This document shows, one piece after another, positions 56,880 to 64,000 of a DNA stretch of 64,000 nucleotides. Each line of letters starts with the position of its first letter. The first letter of the stretch is position 1. The notes under the pieces were generated by a model. It worked only from the letters and a program-made list of their open reading frames with translations. It had not been told where the DNA came from and did not search any database. The stretch lies in the NCBI RefSeq assembly GCF_000016285.1, contig NC_011989.1, forward strand, positions 2,297,001 through 2,361,000, given 5' to 3'. Origin of the DNA: Allorhizobium ampelinum S4. GTDB lineage: Bacteria; Pseudomonadota; Alphaproteobacteria; Rhizobiales; Rhizobiaceae. Both the position numbers and the translations under genes were made by a program.

Positions 56880-58289
56880 TCAAAGCCGGAAGATCTTGCC
56901 CGGATTAAACAGATTGTCGGGGTCCAGTCCACGCTTTACCTGACGCATCACATCTAATGCACCGCCAAGCTCTGCTTCCAGATAGGACATCTTGCCCTGG
57001 CCGACCCCATGTTCGCCAGTGCAGGTGCCGTCCATGGCCAGCGCCCGCTCGTTCAGCCGCGCCATGAACGCCTCCACCTTATCGACATTTTCGGCGTCCT
57101 TGTCGTCAAACAGGATCAGCAGATGGAAATTGCCATCGCCGACATGGCCGACAATCGGCGCCAATAGCCCGGTCTCAGCAATATCGGCCTGGGTTTCTGC
57201 CACGCATTCCGCCAGTTTGGAGATCGGCACGCAGACATCGGTGGACAAGCCCGCCAGTTCCGGGGCAAGCGCCCGGCCTGCCCAATAGGCGTTGTGACGT
57301 GCCTTCCACAGTTGGGCGCGCTCCTGCGGATCGGAGGTGAAGCGCAGGTCTTCGGCGCCATATTCCTCGGCAATGGCGGCAAATTGCTGCGCCTGCAAGG
57401 CCACCGTCTGCTCCGTGCCGTGAAACTCCAGAAACAGCGTCGGCCTTTCTGGCAGGCTGAGGTTGGAATAGGCATTGCAGGCTCGGACCTGCATGGCGTC
57501 GAGCAGCTCGATCCGCGCCACGGGAATGCCCATCTGGATGGTCATGATGACAGCATCGCAGGCCGATTTGACATCGGCAAAGGCGCAGACACCGCCACCG
57601 ATCTTTTCCGGGATGCCCTGAAGTTTGAGGGTGATCGAGGTGATCACGCCCAGCGTGCCTTCAGCACCGACAAACAGCCGGGTCAGATCATAGCCCGCCG
57701 AGGATTTGCGGGCGCGGTGGGCGGTGCGGATTTCTTCGCCATTGGCGGTCACCACCGTCAGCGCCATGACATTGTCCTTCATCGTACCATAGCGCACCGC
57801 ATTGGTGCCGGAAGCACGGGTCGAGGCCATGCCGCCGATGGAAGCATTGGCACCGGGATCGATGGGGAAGAATAGACCGGTATCGCGCAGATAGGTGTTC
57901 AGCGCCTCGCGCGTCACGCCGGGCTGAACGGTGCAGTCGAGATCCTCGGCATTGACCTCGAGAACCTTGTCCATCCGGGTGAAATCGATGGAAATACCGC
58001 CATGCGCCGCATTGACCTGCCCCTCGAGCGAAGAGCCAACTCCGAACGGCACCATCGGCACCTTATGCTGGGCGCAGGTCCGCACAACGGTCTTCACGTC
58101 CTCGGCGCTTTCGACGAAAACCACCCCATCGGGCAATTGCGCCGGCAGATAGGTGGTGGTGTGCGCATGTTGTTCCCGGAAGGACTGGCCGGTCTGGAAC
58201 CGCTCGCCGAAGGACTGCTTGAGCAGATCCAGAACGGTTGAGATCCCTTCCTCGTTGCGAATTCCCGCCACAACATCCTTCCTGCTCAT
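56880..58289 (-). CDS. FAD-linked 2-hydroxyacid dehydrogenase (GlcD/D-lactate type)
   Basis: A 469-residue flavoprotein oxidising glycolate, D-lactate or a related D-2-hydroxyacid. The FAD-binding type 4 domain shows VPMVPFGVGSSLEGQVNAAH, DCTVQPGVTREALNTYLRD and ASTRASGTNAVRYGTMKDNV. The C-terminal domain has GHVGDGNFHLLILFD and the closing CTGEHGVGQGKMSYLEAE. Electrons probably pass to a cytochrome or quinone. No glcE or glcF is adjacent, which favours a stand-alone D-lactate-type enzyme. It lies between the AsmA-like and pst genes. Confidence 0.92.
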   Translation of the reverse strand: MSRKDVVAGIRNEEGISTVLDLLKQSFGERFQTGQSFREQHAHTTTYLPAQLPDGVVFVESAEDVKTVVRTCAQHKVPMVPFGVGSSLEGQVNAAHGGISIDFTRMDKVLEVNAEDLDCTVQPGVTREALNTYLRDTGLFFPIDPGANASIGGMASTRASGTNAVRYGTMKDNVMALTVVTANGEEIRTAHRARKSSAGYDLTRLFVGAEGTLGVITSITLKLQGIPEKIGGGVCAFADVKSACDAVIMTIQMGIPVARIELLDAMQVRACNAYSNLSLPERPTLFLEFHGTEQTVALQAQQFAAIAEEYGAEDLRFTSDPQERAQLWKARHNAYWAGRALAPELAGLSTDVCVPISKLAECVAETQADIAETGLLAPIVGHVGDGNFHLLILFDDKDAENVDKVEAFMARLNERALAMDGTCTGEHGVGQGKMSYLEAELGGALDVMRQVKRGLDPDNLFNPGKIFRL

Positions 58290-58409
58290 GCCCGTCTCCC
58301 TGCATCTCGAACCATTTTGTTAATTGGTTGCAGGTATGGCCAGAGCAGACAGGCTTGTCCAGTCATTGCGGCAGGAAATGCCGATATCATGTCAGGGTTA
58401 AAAGAACGA

Positions 58410-59246
58410 TCAGCCGAACCGTCCGGTGACATAGTCGCTGGTACGCTGGTCACCAGGGGCGCTGAAAATCACCTCGGTGCGGTCGAATTCCACCAGTTCG
58501 CCCAGATACATGAAGGCGGTATATTGGGAGATGCGCGCCGCCTGATGCAGATTGTGGGTGACGATGGCGATGCAATAGGTGGACCGCAGGGTTTCGATCA
58601 GTTCTTCCAGCTTGCTGGTTGAAATCGGATCGAGCGCCGAGGCTGGCTCGTCCAGCAGCAGCACGGACGGCTTGACGGCAATGGCGCGGGCAATGCACAG
58701 GCGCTGCTGCTGGCCACCGGAAAGACCAAGGCCGCTTTGATGCAGCTTGTCCTTCACCTCGCCCCAGAGAGCGGCTTCCTGAAGTGCTGCTTCAACGCGA
58801 TTATCCATATCCGGCTTGGACAGCCTTTCATAAAGGCGGATGCCGAAGGCGATATTCTCATAGATCGACATCGGAAACGGCGTCGGCTTTTGGAAAACCA
58901 TGCCAATCTTGGCGCGCAGCCGGTTCAGGTCTTCGGATGGGTTGAGAATATCGCGTCCGTCGAGCAAAACCTCGCCCTTCACCTTCTGCCCCGGATAAAG
59001 ATCGTACATCCGGTTGAAAATCCGCAGCAGGGTCGATTTTCCACAGCCGGACGGGCCGATAAAGGCGGTGACCGTGCGATCACGCAGGCCGAGATCGACA
59101 TTTTTGATCGCCTGATAGCCGTTTTGGTAATAAAACGACAGCTGCTTGGCCTCGACCTTGATAGGGCGGCCGATATCGGACGGATTGAAGGCTTGCAGAG
59201 GTGCGCGCATCAGGGGCGACCTTGTACCCGTGTCAGACATTTGCAT
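58410..59246 (-). CDS. pstB: Phosphate ABC transporter, ATPase
   Basis: A 278-residue ATPase. Walker A is [19 protein letters not shown], the signature [16 protein letters not shown] and Walker [17 protein letters not shown]. The N-terminal [20 protein letters not shown] is typical of PstB. It abuts pstA and is the last gene of pstSCAB; phoU, which commonly follows, is absent here, the FAD-linked dehydrogenase coming next. Confidence 0.97.
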   Translation of the reverse strand: MQMSDTGTRSPLMRAPLQAFNPSDIGRPIKVEAKQLSFYYQNGYQAIKNVDLGLRDRTVTAFIGPSGCGKSTLLRIFNRMYDLYPGQKVKGEVLLDGRDILNPSEDLNRLRAKIGMVFQKPTPFPMSIYENIAFGIRLYERLSKPDMDNRVEAALQEAALWGEVKDKLHQSGLGLSGGQQQRLCIARAIAVKPSVLLLDEPASALDPISTSKLEELIETLRSTYCIAIVTHNLHQAARISQYTAFMYLGELVEFDRTEVIFSAPGDQRTSDYVTGRFG

Positions 59247-60098
59247 CTATCTTTCCTTCTTTCCGAACAATAACCCCGCCGACAGGCTTCGTGCGACGAT
59301 ATTCAAAACCAGGATCGTCACCGTGATCAGCAATGCCCCGCCCCAGGCTAACCGCTGCCAATCCTCATAGGGGCTCATGGCAAACTGGAAGATCACCACC
59401 GGCAGATTGGCAATCGGCTGACTGAGATCGGCGGTCCAGTATTGATTGTTGAGCGCGGTAAACAGCAAAGGCGCGGTCTCGCCGCTGATCCGGGCGACAG
59501 CCAGCAGCACGCCGGTCAACATGCCGGAGCGGGCGCTGCGCCAGATCACCGAGGTCATGATTTTCCAGCGCGGCGCGCCAAGCGCCGCCGCCGCCTCACG
59601 CATCGCATCCGGCACCAGCGCCAGCATGTCTTGGGTGGTGCGGTTGATGACCGGAATGGCAATCAACGCCAGCGAGGCAGCCCCGGCATAGCCGGAGAAA
59701 TGCCGGAACGGCACGACCAGCAGCGTATAGACAAACAGGCCAATGACGATGGATGGTGCGGCCAGCAGGATATCGTTGACGAAAATCGCCACCGTGCCAA
59801 GCTTTGTGCCGCGCCCGTATTCCGCAAGATAGGTACCGGCCAGGATACCGATTGGCGTTGCCACCACGGTTGCCAGCAGTGTCATCATGAAGGAGCCGTA
59901 GATGGCATTCGCAAGACCGCCATCCGAACCGGGCGGAGGCGTCATTTTGGTGAAGAGGTCAAGCGTGATCGCTTGCAGACCATTGCTGAACAGCGTCCAC
60001 AGGATTGCCGCCAGAACGGCGAGACCAAGAATGGCCGAGGCCAGCGACAGGCCAAGGGCGATACGGTTGACGAGATAGCGGCGAGAAACAATCGACAT
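59247..60098 (-). CDS. pstA: Phosphate ABC transporter, permease PstA
   Basis: A 283-residue inner-membrane protein with six hydrophobic segments, the family opening [20 protein letters not shown], and the cytoplasmic EAA-like loop [20 protein letters not shown] that contacts PstB. It lies nine bases after pstC and directly abuts pstB. With PstC it forms the channel. Confidence 0.96.
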   Translation of the reverse strand: MSIVSRRYLVNRIALGLSLASAILGLAVLAAILWTLFSNGLQAITLDLFTKMTPPPGSDGGLANAIYGSFMMTLLATVVATPIGILAGTYLAEYGRGTKLGTVAIFVNDILLAAPSIVIGLFVYTLLVVPFRHFSGYAGAASLALIAIPVINRTTQDMLALVPDAMREAAAALGAPRWKIMTSVIWRSARSGMLTGVLLAVARISGETAPLLFTALNNQYWTADLSQPIANLPVVIFQFAMSPYEDWQRLAWGGALLITVTILVLNIVARSLSAGLLFGKKER

Positions 60099-60107
60099 CG
60101 GCTGGCC

Positions 60108-61082
60108 TCAAAAACTTTCACTGCGCCCGATGAGCCACTTGGCAAGCGCCAGCACTGCAAAGGTGATGAAGAACAGGATGAGACCAAGCGCCACCAGACT
60201 GGACGTATAGAGATCCGACGTCGCCTCGGAAAACTCATTGGCAATCGAAGCCGAAATCGTCGTGGCGGGCGAGAGCAGCGAGGTGGCAATCCGGTGCGAA
60301 TTGCCGATCACGAAGGTGACTGCCATGGTTTCGCCCAGCGCCCGGCCAAGGCCCAGCATGACGCCGCCGATCAGGCCGCGCCGGGTATAGGGAATGATGA
60401 TGTGGAAGACGACTTCCCAGGTGGTCATGCCCATGCCGTAGGCGGATTCCCTGAGTAGCACCGGCACGGTGCCGAACACGTCGCGGGTGACGGAGGTGAT
60501 GAATGGAATGACCATGATCGCCAGCACGATCCCCGCCGTCAGAAGACCGATGCCATAGGGTGCGCCGCTAAACAGCAGGCCGAGAACAGGCACATTTCCG
60601 AATGTGGCGATCAAAGCGGGCTGCACCACGGATTGCATGACCGGCGCCAGCACGAAGAAGCCCCAGAGCCCGTAAATAATGCTGGGAATACCCGCCAGAA
60701 GCTCGATGGCCGTGCCGATGGGCCGTTGCAGCAGCGGCGGGCACATTTCGGTGAGAAAGATGGCGATGCCGAAACTGACGGGAACGCCAATAACAAGCCC
60801 GATGACCGAGGTAATCAACGTGCCGTAAATCGGAGCGGCTGCCCCGTAAATGTCCTTGGCCGGGCTCCAACGTTCGTTCCACAGAAAGGATATGCCGAAT
60901 TCCCGCCAGGTCGGCAGGGATTCGATCAGCAGTGACAGAAACACCCCGAGCAATGCGACCATAACCAGCATGGCGCAAAGCCAGGTGGCGCGGATGAACA
61001 ATGCATCGGCAAAGCGCACCCGCTTGGCGGCAGCGGTTCTTGCCTCTTCCTCGCTCATGGTCGGTTGATGGATGACAGTCAT
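60108..61082 (-). CDS. pstC: Phosphate ABC transporter, permease PstC
   Basis: A 324-residue permease with six or more hydrophobic segments, the periplasmic block FLWNERWSPAKDIYGAAAPI and the EAA-like loop RESAYGMGMTTWEVVFHIII. It follows pstS by 99 bp, a gap that holds a hairpin, and precedes pstA. Confidence 0.96.
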   Translation of the reverse strand: MTVIHQPTMSEEEARTAAAKRVRFADALFIRATWLCAMLVMVALLGVFLSLLIESLPTWREFGISFLWNERWSPAKDIYGAAAPIYGTLITSVIGLVIGVPVSFGIAIFLTEMCPPLLQRPIGTAIELLAGIPSIIYGLWGFFVLAPVMQSVVQPALIATFGNVPVLGLLFSGAPYGIGLLTAGIVLAIMVIPFITSVTRDVFGTVPVLLRESAYGMGMTTWEVVFHIIIPYTRRGLIGGVMLGLGRALGETMAVTFVIGNSHRIATSLLSPATTISASIANEFSEATSDLYTSSLVALGLILFFITFAVLALAKWLIGRSESF

Positions 61083-61129
61083 GCAGGGCTTTCCGAAGGG
61101 ACAAGGCAGCGGAGTGGTTCAAATATGCA

Positions 61130-61156
61130 AACAGCGGGCGATGACCGTCCGCTGTT
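61130..61156. promoter_or_regulatory. Intergenic hairpin between pstS and pstC
   Basis: AACAGCGG and CCGCTGTT form an 8-bp stem around an 11-nt loop. In this place a hairpin can protect the pstS part of the mRNA and raise PstS over the membrane subunits; a strong T-run is lacking, so it is not a full terminator. Confidence 0.5.
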
Positions 61157-61181
61157 GTTGTAGAAGAAAGACGAGTGGCAA

Positions 61182-62231
61182 TTACATCGCCTTGAAGACC
61201 GGCTTGCCGTCCTTCTGGATGCTGTCCCAGGAGTTTTCGATCAGCTTCACCACCGGCTTCGGAATAGCCACATATTCCAGCGCCTTGGCTTCGCCGGTGC
61301 CATCCTTGTAGGCCCAGGCGAAGAACTTCAGGGCGGCTTCGGTCGCGTCCTTGTCGGCAGGGTCCTTATGGATCAGCACCCAGGTGGACGCAGCAATCGG
61401 CCAGCTCTTTTCGCCGGGCTGATTGGTGATGACGACGTTGAAATTCTTGGCACCGGCCCAATCGGCATTGGCAGCGGCAGCGGCAAAGCTGTCCAGCGAA
61501 GGCTCGACCACCTTGCCCGCGTCATTCTTCATCTTGGCATAGCCGAGCTTATTCTGGATCACATAGGCATATTCATTATAGCCGATGGCGCCAGCGGTCT
61601 GCTTGACCGTGTTGGCAACACCTTCAGAGCCCTTGGCGCCGATGCCGACCGGCCACTCAACAGCGGTGTCGGAGCCGATCTTGCTCTTCCAATCAGCGGA
61701 AACCTTGCTGAGGTAATCGGTGAAATTGAAGGTGGTGCCGGAACCATCGGCGCGGTGTACGACGACAATGGCTTGGTCGGGCAGCTTGACGCTCTTGTTG
61801 AGAGCGGCAATCACTGGGTCGTTCCACTTGGTGATCGTGCCCATATAGATGCCTTCGAGCGCCTTGCCATCCAGCACCAGTTCGCCCGGCTTCACGCCTT
61901 CGATATTGTACATTGGCACGATGCCGCCCATCACCATCGGAAACTGGGTCAGGCCGTTCTTGGTGAGTTCTTCGTCGCTCAGCGGCTTGTCGGTAGCGCC
62001 GAAGGTCACGGTCTTGGCTTCAACCTGCTTGATGCCGCCGCCCGAACCGATGGACTGGTAATTCAGGCTGATGCCGGTCTTGGCTTTGTAGGCTTCACCC
62101 CATTTGGAAAACACAGGGTAGATGAAGCTGGAACCGGCACCGGAAATGTCGGCAGCAAAAGCCGCACCGGTAAAGGCGACCGAAAAGGCGGCAAGCGCCG
62201 CACCCGTGGCGATCTTTTTCATGAAAGTCAT
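61182..62231 (-). CDS. pstS: Phosphate-binding periplasmic protein
   Basis: A 349-residue binding protein. The ATG at 62231 ([10 protein letters not shown]) has GGGGA eight bases upstream. A signal peptide ends at [11 protein letters not shown]. Phosphate-binding blocks are [37 protein letters not shown] and [20 protein letters not shown]. It starts the pstSCAB operon, divergent from uvrD, and is preceded by a candidate Pho box. Confidence 0.97.
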   Translation of the reverse strand: MTFMKKIATGAALAAFSVAFTGAAFAADISGAGSSFIYPVFSKWGEAYKAKTGISLNYQSIGSGGGIKQVEAKTVTFGATDKPLSDEELTKNGLTQFPMVMGGIVPMYNIEGVKPGELVLDGKALEGIYMGTITKWNDPVIAALNKSVKLPDQAIVVVHRADGSGTTFNFTDYLSKVSADWKSKIGSDTAVEWPVGIGAKGSEGVANTVKQTAGAIGYNEYAYVIQNKLGYAKMKNDAGKVVEPSLDSFAAAAANADWAGAKNFNVVITNQPGEKSWPIAASTWVLIHKDPADKDATEAALKFFAWAYKDGTGEAKALEYVAIPKPVVKLIENSWDSIQKDGKPVFKAM

Positions 62232-62316
62232 CGGAATAATCCCCGTGTTCGTCGAGCAATCTCTCAAAGCCCCAGCGGCTTTTCGAGCGACACTGGCATT
62301 GGCCTAAGTCGCTTCC

Positions 62317-62334
62317 ATGAAGCTTTCGTGACAA
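62317..62334 (-). promoter_or_regulatory. Candidate Pho box upstream of pstS
   Basis: On the minus strand TTGTCAC-GAAA-GCTTCAT resembles two 7-bp PhoB half sites (CTGTCAT-like) at the 11-bp period of a Pho box, about 86 bp before pstS. The second half is weak. Confidence 0.45.
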
Positions 62335-62542
62335 AATTCCGGCCAGCGAGTGGCATCACGCGGCTGTGATTTTCAGGCCCATAAGCGTAAAGTTGGCGTG
62401 ATTTTCCTTCCATTTGCAATCAGGTTTCCCTTCCCCTCTTTCCGCCTGTTTTTTTCTCAATTCACCGTCCCGCTGCCGGGATTGGAATGAAACAAGAACG
62501 TTTTCACTGGCCTTTCGAGGTAGAATCACTACATTGAAGGGC

Positions 62543-64000
62543 ATGAGCAACGGTTTTGACGATATTCCCTTCTTTGACGAAGAGCCTGCACCCCGGACCT
62601 CCGCAAAAGGAGCGAAAGCCACGGATGCGCCTGCGCCCCAACAGGAGAGCAGCCCTGCGGCAAGCACCAAAGCTGGGGGCGGATTGGGCATCGCGGCGCG
62701 TGCCATGGCCGCGCGCGACCAGAACCGCAATCCAGATTACCTCGCAGGCCTCAACCCGGAACAGCGTGAAGCAGTCGAAACCCTGGATGGTCCGGTTCTG
62801 GTGCTGGCGGGTGCCGGCACCGGTAAGACGCGAGTGTTGACCACCCGTATCGCCCATATTCTGGCCACCGGCCGCGCTTTCCCCAGCCAAATCCTCTCCG
62901 TCACCTTCACCAACAAGGCGGCCCGCGAGATGAAAGAGCGCGTCGGCGTTCTGGTTGGCGGTGCAGTCGAAGGCATGCCCTGGCTTGGCACATTCCACTC
63001 CATCGGCGTCAAGCTCTTGCGCCGCCATGCCGAACTGGTCGGCCTGACCTCAGATTTCACTATTCTCGATACCGATGACGTGGTGCGGCTGATCAAGCAG
63101 ATCATCCAGGCCGAAGGGTTGGACGACAAACGCTGGCCCGCCAAGATGTTTGCCGGAATGATCGACGGCTGGAAAAACAAGGGCCTCGACCCCGCGCAGA
63201 TCCCCGAGGGCGACGCCCGTGCCTTTGGCAATGGCAAGGGCCGCGAGCTTTACGCCGCCTACCAGGCTCGGCTGAAAAGCCTGAATGCCTGCGATTTCGG
63301 CGATCTTCTCCTGCACCCGATCCGGATGTTCCGCGCCAATCCGGATGTGCTGAAGGACTATCACCAGCGCTTTCGCTATATTCTGGTGGATGAATATCAG
63401 GACACCAACACGGCGCAATATATGTGGTTGCGGCTGTTGGCGCAGCGGCCAAGCACAAAAACCGCTGACGGCAAGGTCACAAACGGCACAGTGAATATTT
63501 GCTGCGTTGGCGACGACGATCAGTCGATCTATGGCTGGCGTGGGGCCGAAGTGGACAATATCCTGCGCTTCGAGAAGGATTTTCCGGGCGCGAAAGTCAT
63601 CAAACTGGAGCGGAATTACCGCTCGACGGAGCATATTCTTGGCGCTGCCGGTTTTCTGATTGCCCATAACGAGGGTCGTCTGGGTAAGACGCTGTTTACC
63701 GACCGGGTCGATCCGAACGACGAAAAAGTCGTGGTGCATGCCGCCTGGGATTCCGAGGAGGAAGCCCGCGCGGTTGGCGAGGAAATAGAACAGCTGCAAC
63801 GCAACCAGCATAAGCTCAACGACATGGCCATTCTGGTGCGCGCCTCCTTCCAGATGCGCGAGTTTGAAGACCGGTTCGTGACGCTTGGGCTGAACTATCG
63901 GGTTATCGGCGGCCCGCGCTTTTACGAGCGATTGGAAATCCGCGATGCCATGGCCTATTTCCGCATGGTCTGCCAGCCCGCTGACGACCTGGCCTTCGAG
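62543..64000 (+). CDS. uvrD: UvrD/PcrA-type DNA helicase (partial)
   Basis: The first 486 codons; the frame is open to the window edge. After an N-terminal extension of about 70 residues rich in Ala and Pro, the Q motif and motif I read LNPEQREAVETLDGPVLVLA-GAGTGKTRVL. Motif Ia is SVTFTNKAAREMKERV, motif II ILVDEYQDTNTAQY, motif III CCVGDDDQSIYGWRGAEV and motif IV IKLERNYRS. This is a superfamily 1A 3'-5' helicase of nucleotide-excision and mismatch repair. The ATG at 62543 follows GAAGGGC. It is divergent from pstS. Confidence 0.95.
   Translation, partial: MSNGFDDIPFFDEEPAPRTSAKGAKATDAPAPQQESSPAASTKAGGGLGIAARAMAARDQNRNPDYLAGLNPEQREAVETLDGPVLVLAGAGTGKTRVLTTRIAHILATGRAFPSQILSVTFTNKAAREMKERVGVLVGGAVEGMPWLGTFHSIGVKLLRRHAELVGLTSDFTILDTDDVVRLIKQIIQAEGLDDKRWPAKMFAGMIDGWKNKGLDPAQIPEGDARAFGNGKGRELYAAYQARLKSLNACDFGDLLLHPIRMFRANPDVLKDYHQRFRYILVDEYQDTNTAQYMWLRLLAQRPSTKTADGKVTNGTVNICCVGDDDQSIYGWRGAEVDNILRFEKDFPGAKVIKLERNYRSTEHILGAAGFLIAHNEGRLGKTLFTDRVDPNDEKVVVHAAWDSEEEARAVGEEIEQLQRNQHKLNDMAILVRASFQMREFEDRFVTLGLNYRVIGGPRFYERLEIRDAMAYFRMVCQPADDLAFE

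Noticed and set aside
59442..60458. 338-codon plus-strand frame opposite pstA and pstC
   Set aside because: Extremely rich in Arg, Gln and Asp, as expected for the complement of membrane-protein codons.

Overview
The window is chromosomal DNA of an alphaproteobacterium, most likely a Rhizobiaceae member of the Agrobacterium/Allorhizobium/Rhizobium group. The main evidence is a circularly permuted two-piece tmRNA gene with the tag ANDNNAQGYAVAA next to an alpha-type SspB, the ilvI-ilvH and pstSCAB arrangements, soluble PAS chemoreceptors, and an effector locus laid out like the Agrobacterium vgrG2 locus. Coding density is high on both strands. No species can be named from sequence alone.

Left accessory part (1-12.95 kb). 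A type VI secretion effector module reads vgrG, DUF2169 accessory gene, DUF4150 (PAAR-like) protein with a C-terminal toxin domain, then a probable immunity gene, with overlaps or very short gaps. After it come a protein with two AP2-like DNA-binding repeats and a secreted/membrane protein pair. From about 8 kb to the tRNA-Lys at 12.9 kb lies a small integrated element: a NusG-like antiterminator, a winged-helix replication-type protein, a LexA/CI-like S24 repressor with a palindromic operator, short ORFs including an HNH-like remnant, and a tyrosine recombinase that stops 62 bp from the tRNA 3' end.

Core and metabolic part (13-48 kb). Here are a PhzF epimerase, a NUDIX protein, two cytoplasmic PAS chemoreceptors, a CarH/LitR-like B12-binding MerR regulator, ilvC, several regulators each beside a likely target (Lrp with a racemase, TetR with an MFS pump, HxlR with a quinone-oxidoreductase-like gene), msrA, pdxJ, a MerR-GerE fusion, a RecD-like helicase, LysE, an aldo/keto reductase, ilvH-ilvI with an attenuator leader peptide, a HerA-like ATPase, a rhomboid homologue lacking its catalytic residues, miaA/serB with overlapping divergent starts, a GNAT enzyme and a DegP protease. 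ilvC ends in a tandem array of about 103 bp that repeats its last codons together with its terminator.

Protein-quality, folate and phosphate part (46-64 kb). hflK-hflC and degP handle membrane protein quality, folA and thyA form the thymidylate pair, and ssrA (tmRNA) is followed by sspB, so the tag and the adaptor that recognises tagged proteins are neighbours. Next come DUF4169 and ribbon-helix-helix genes, a 1230-residue AsmA-like protein, a FAD-linked 2-hydroxyacid dehydrogenase and pstSCAB with a candidate Pho box but no phoU directly downstream. A divergent uvrD runs off the right edge.
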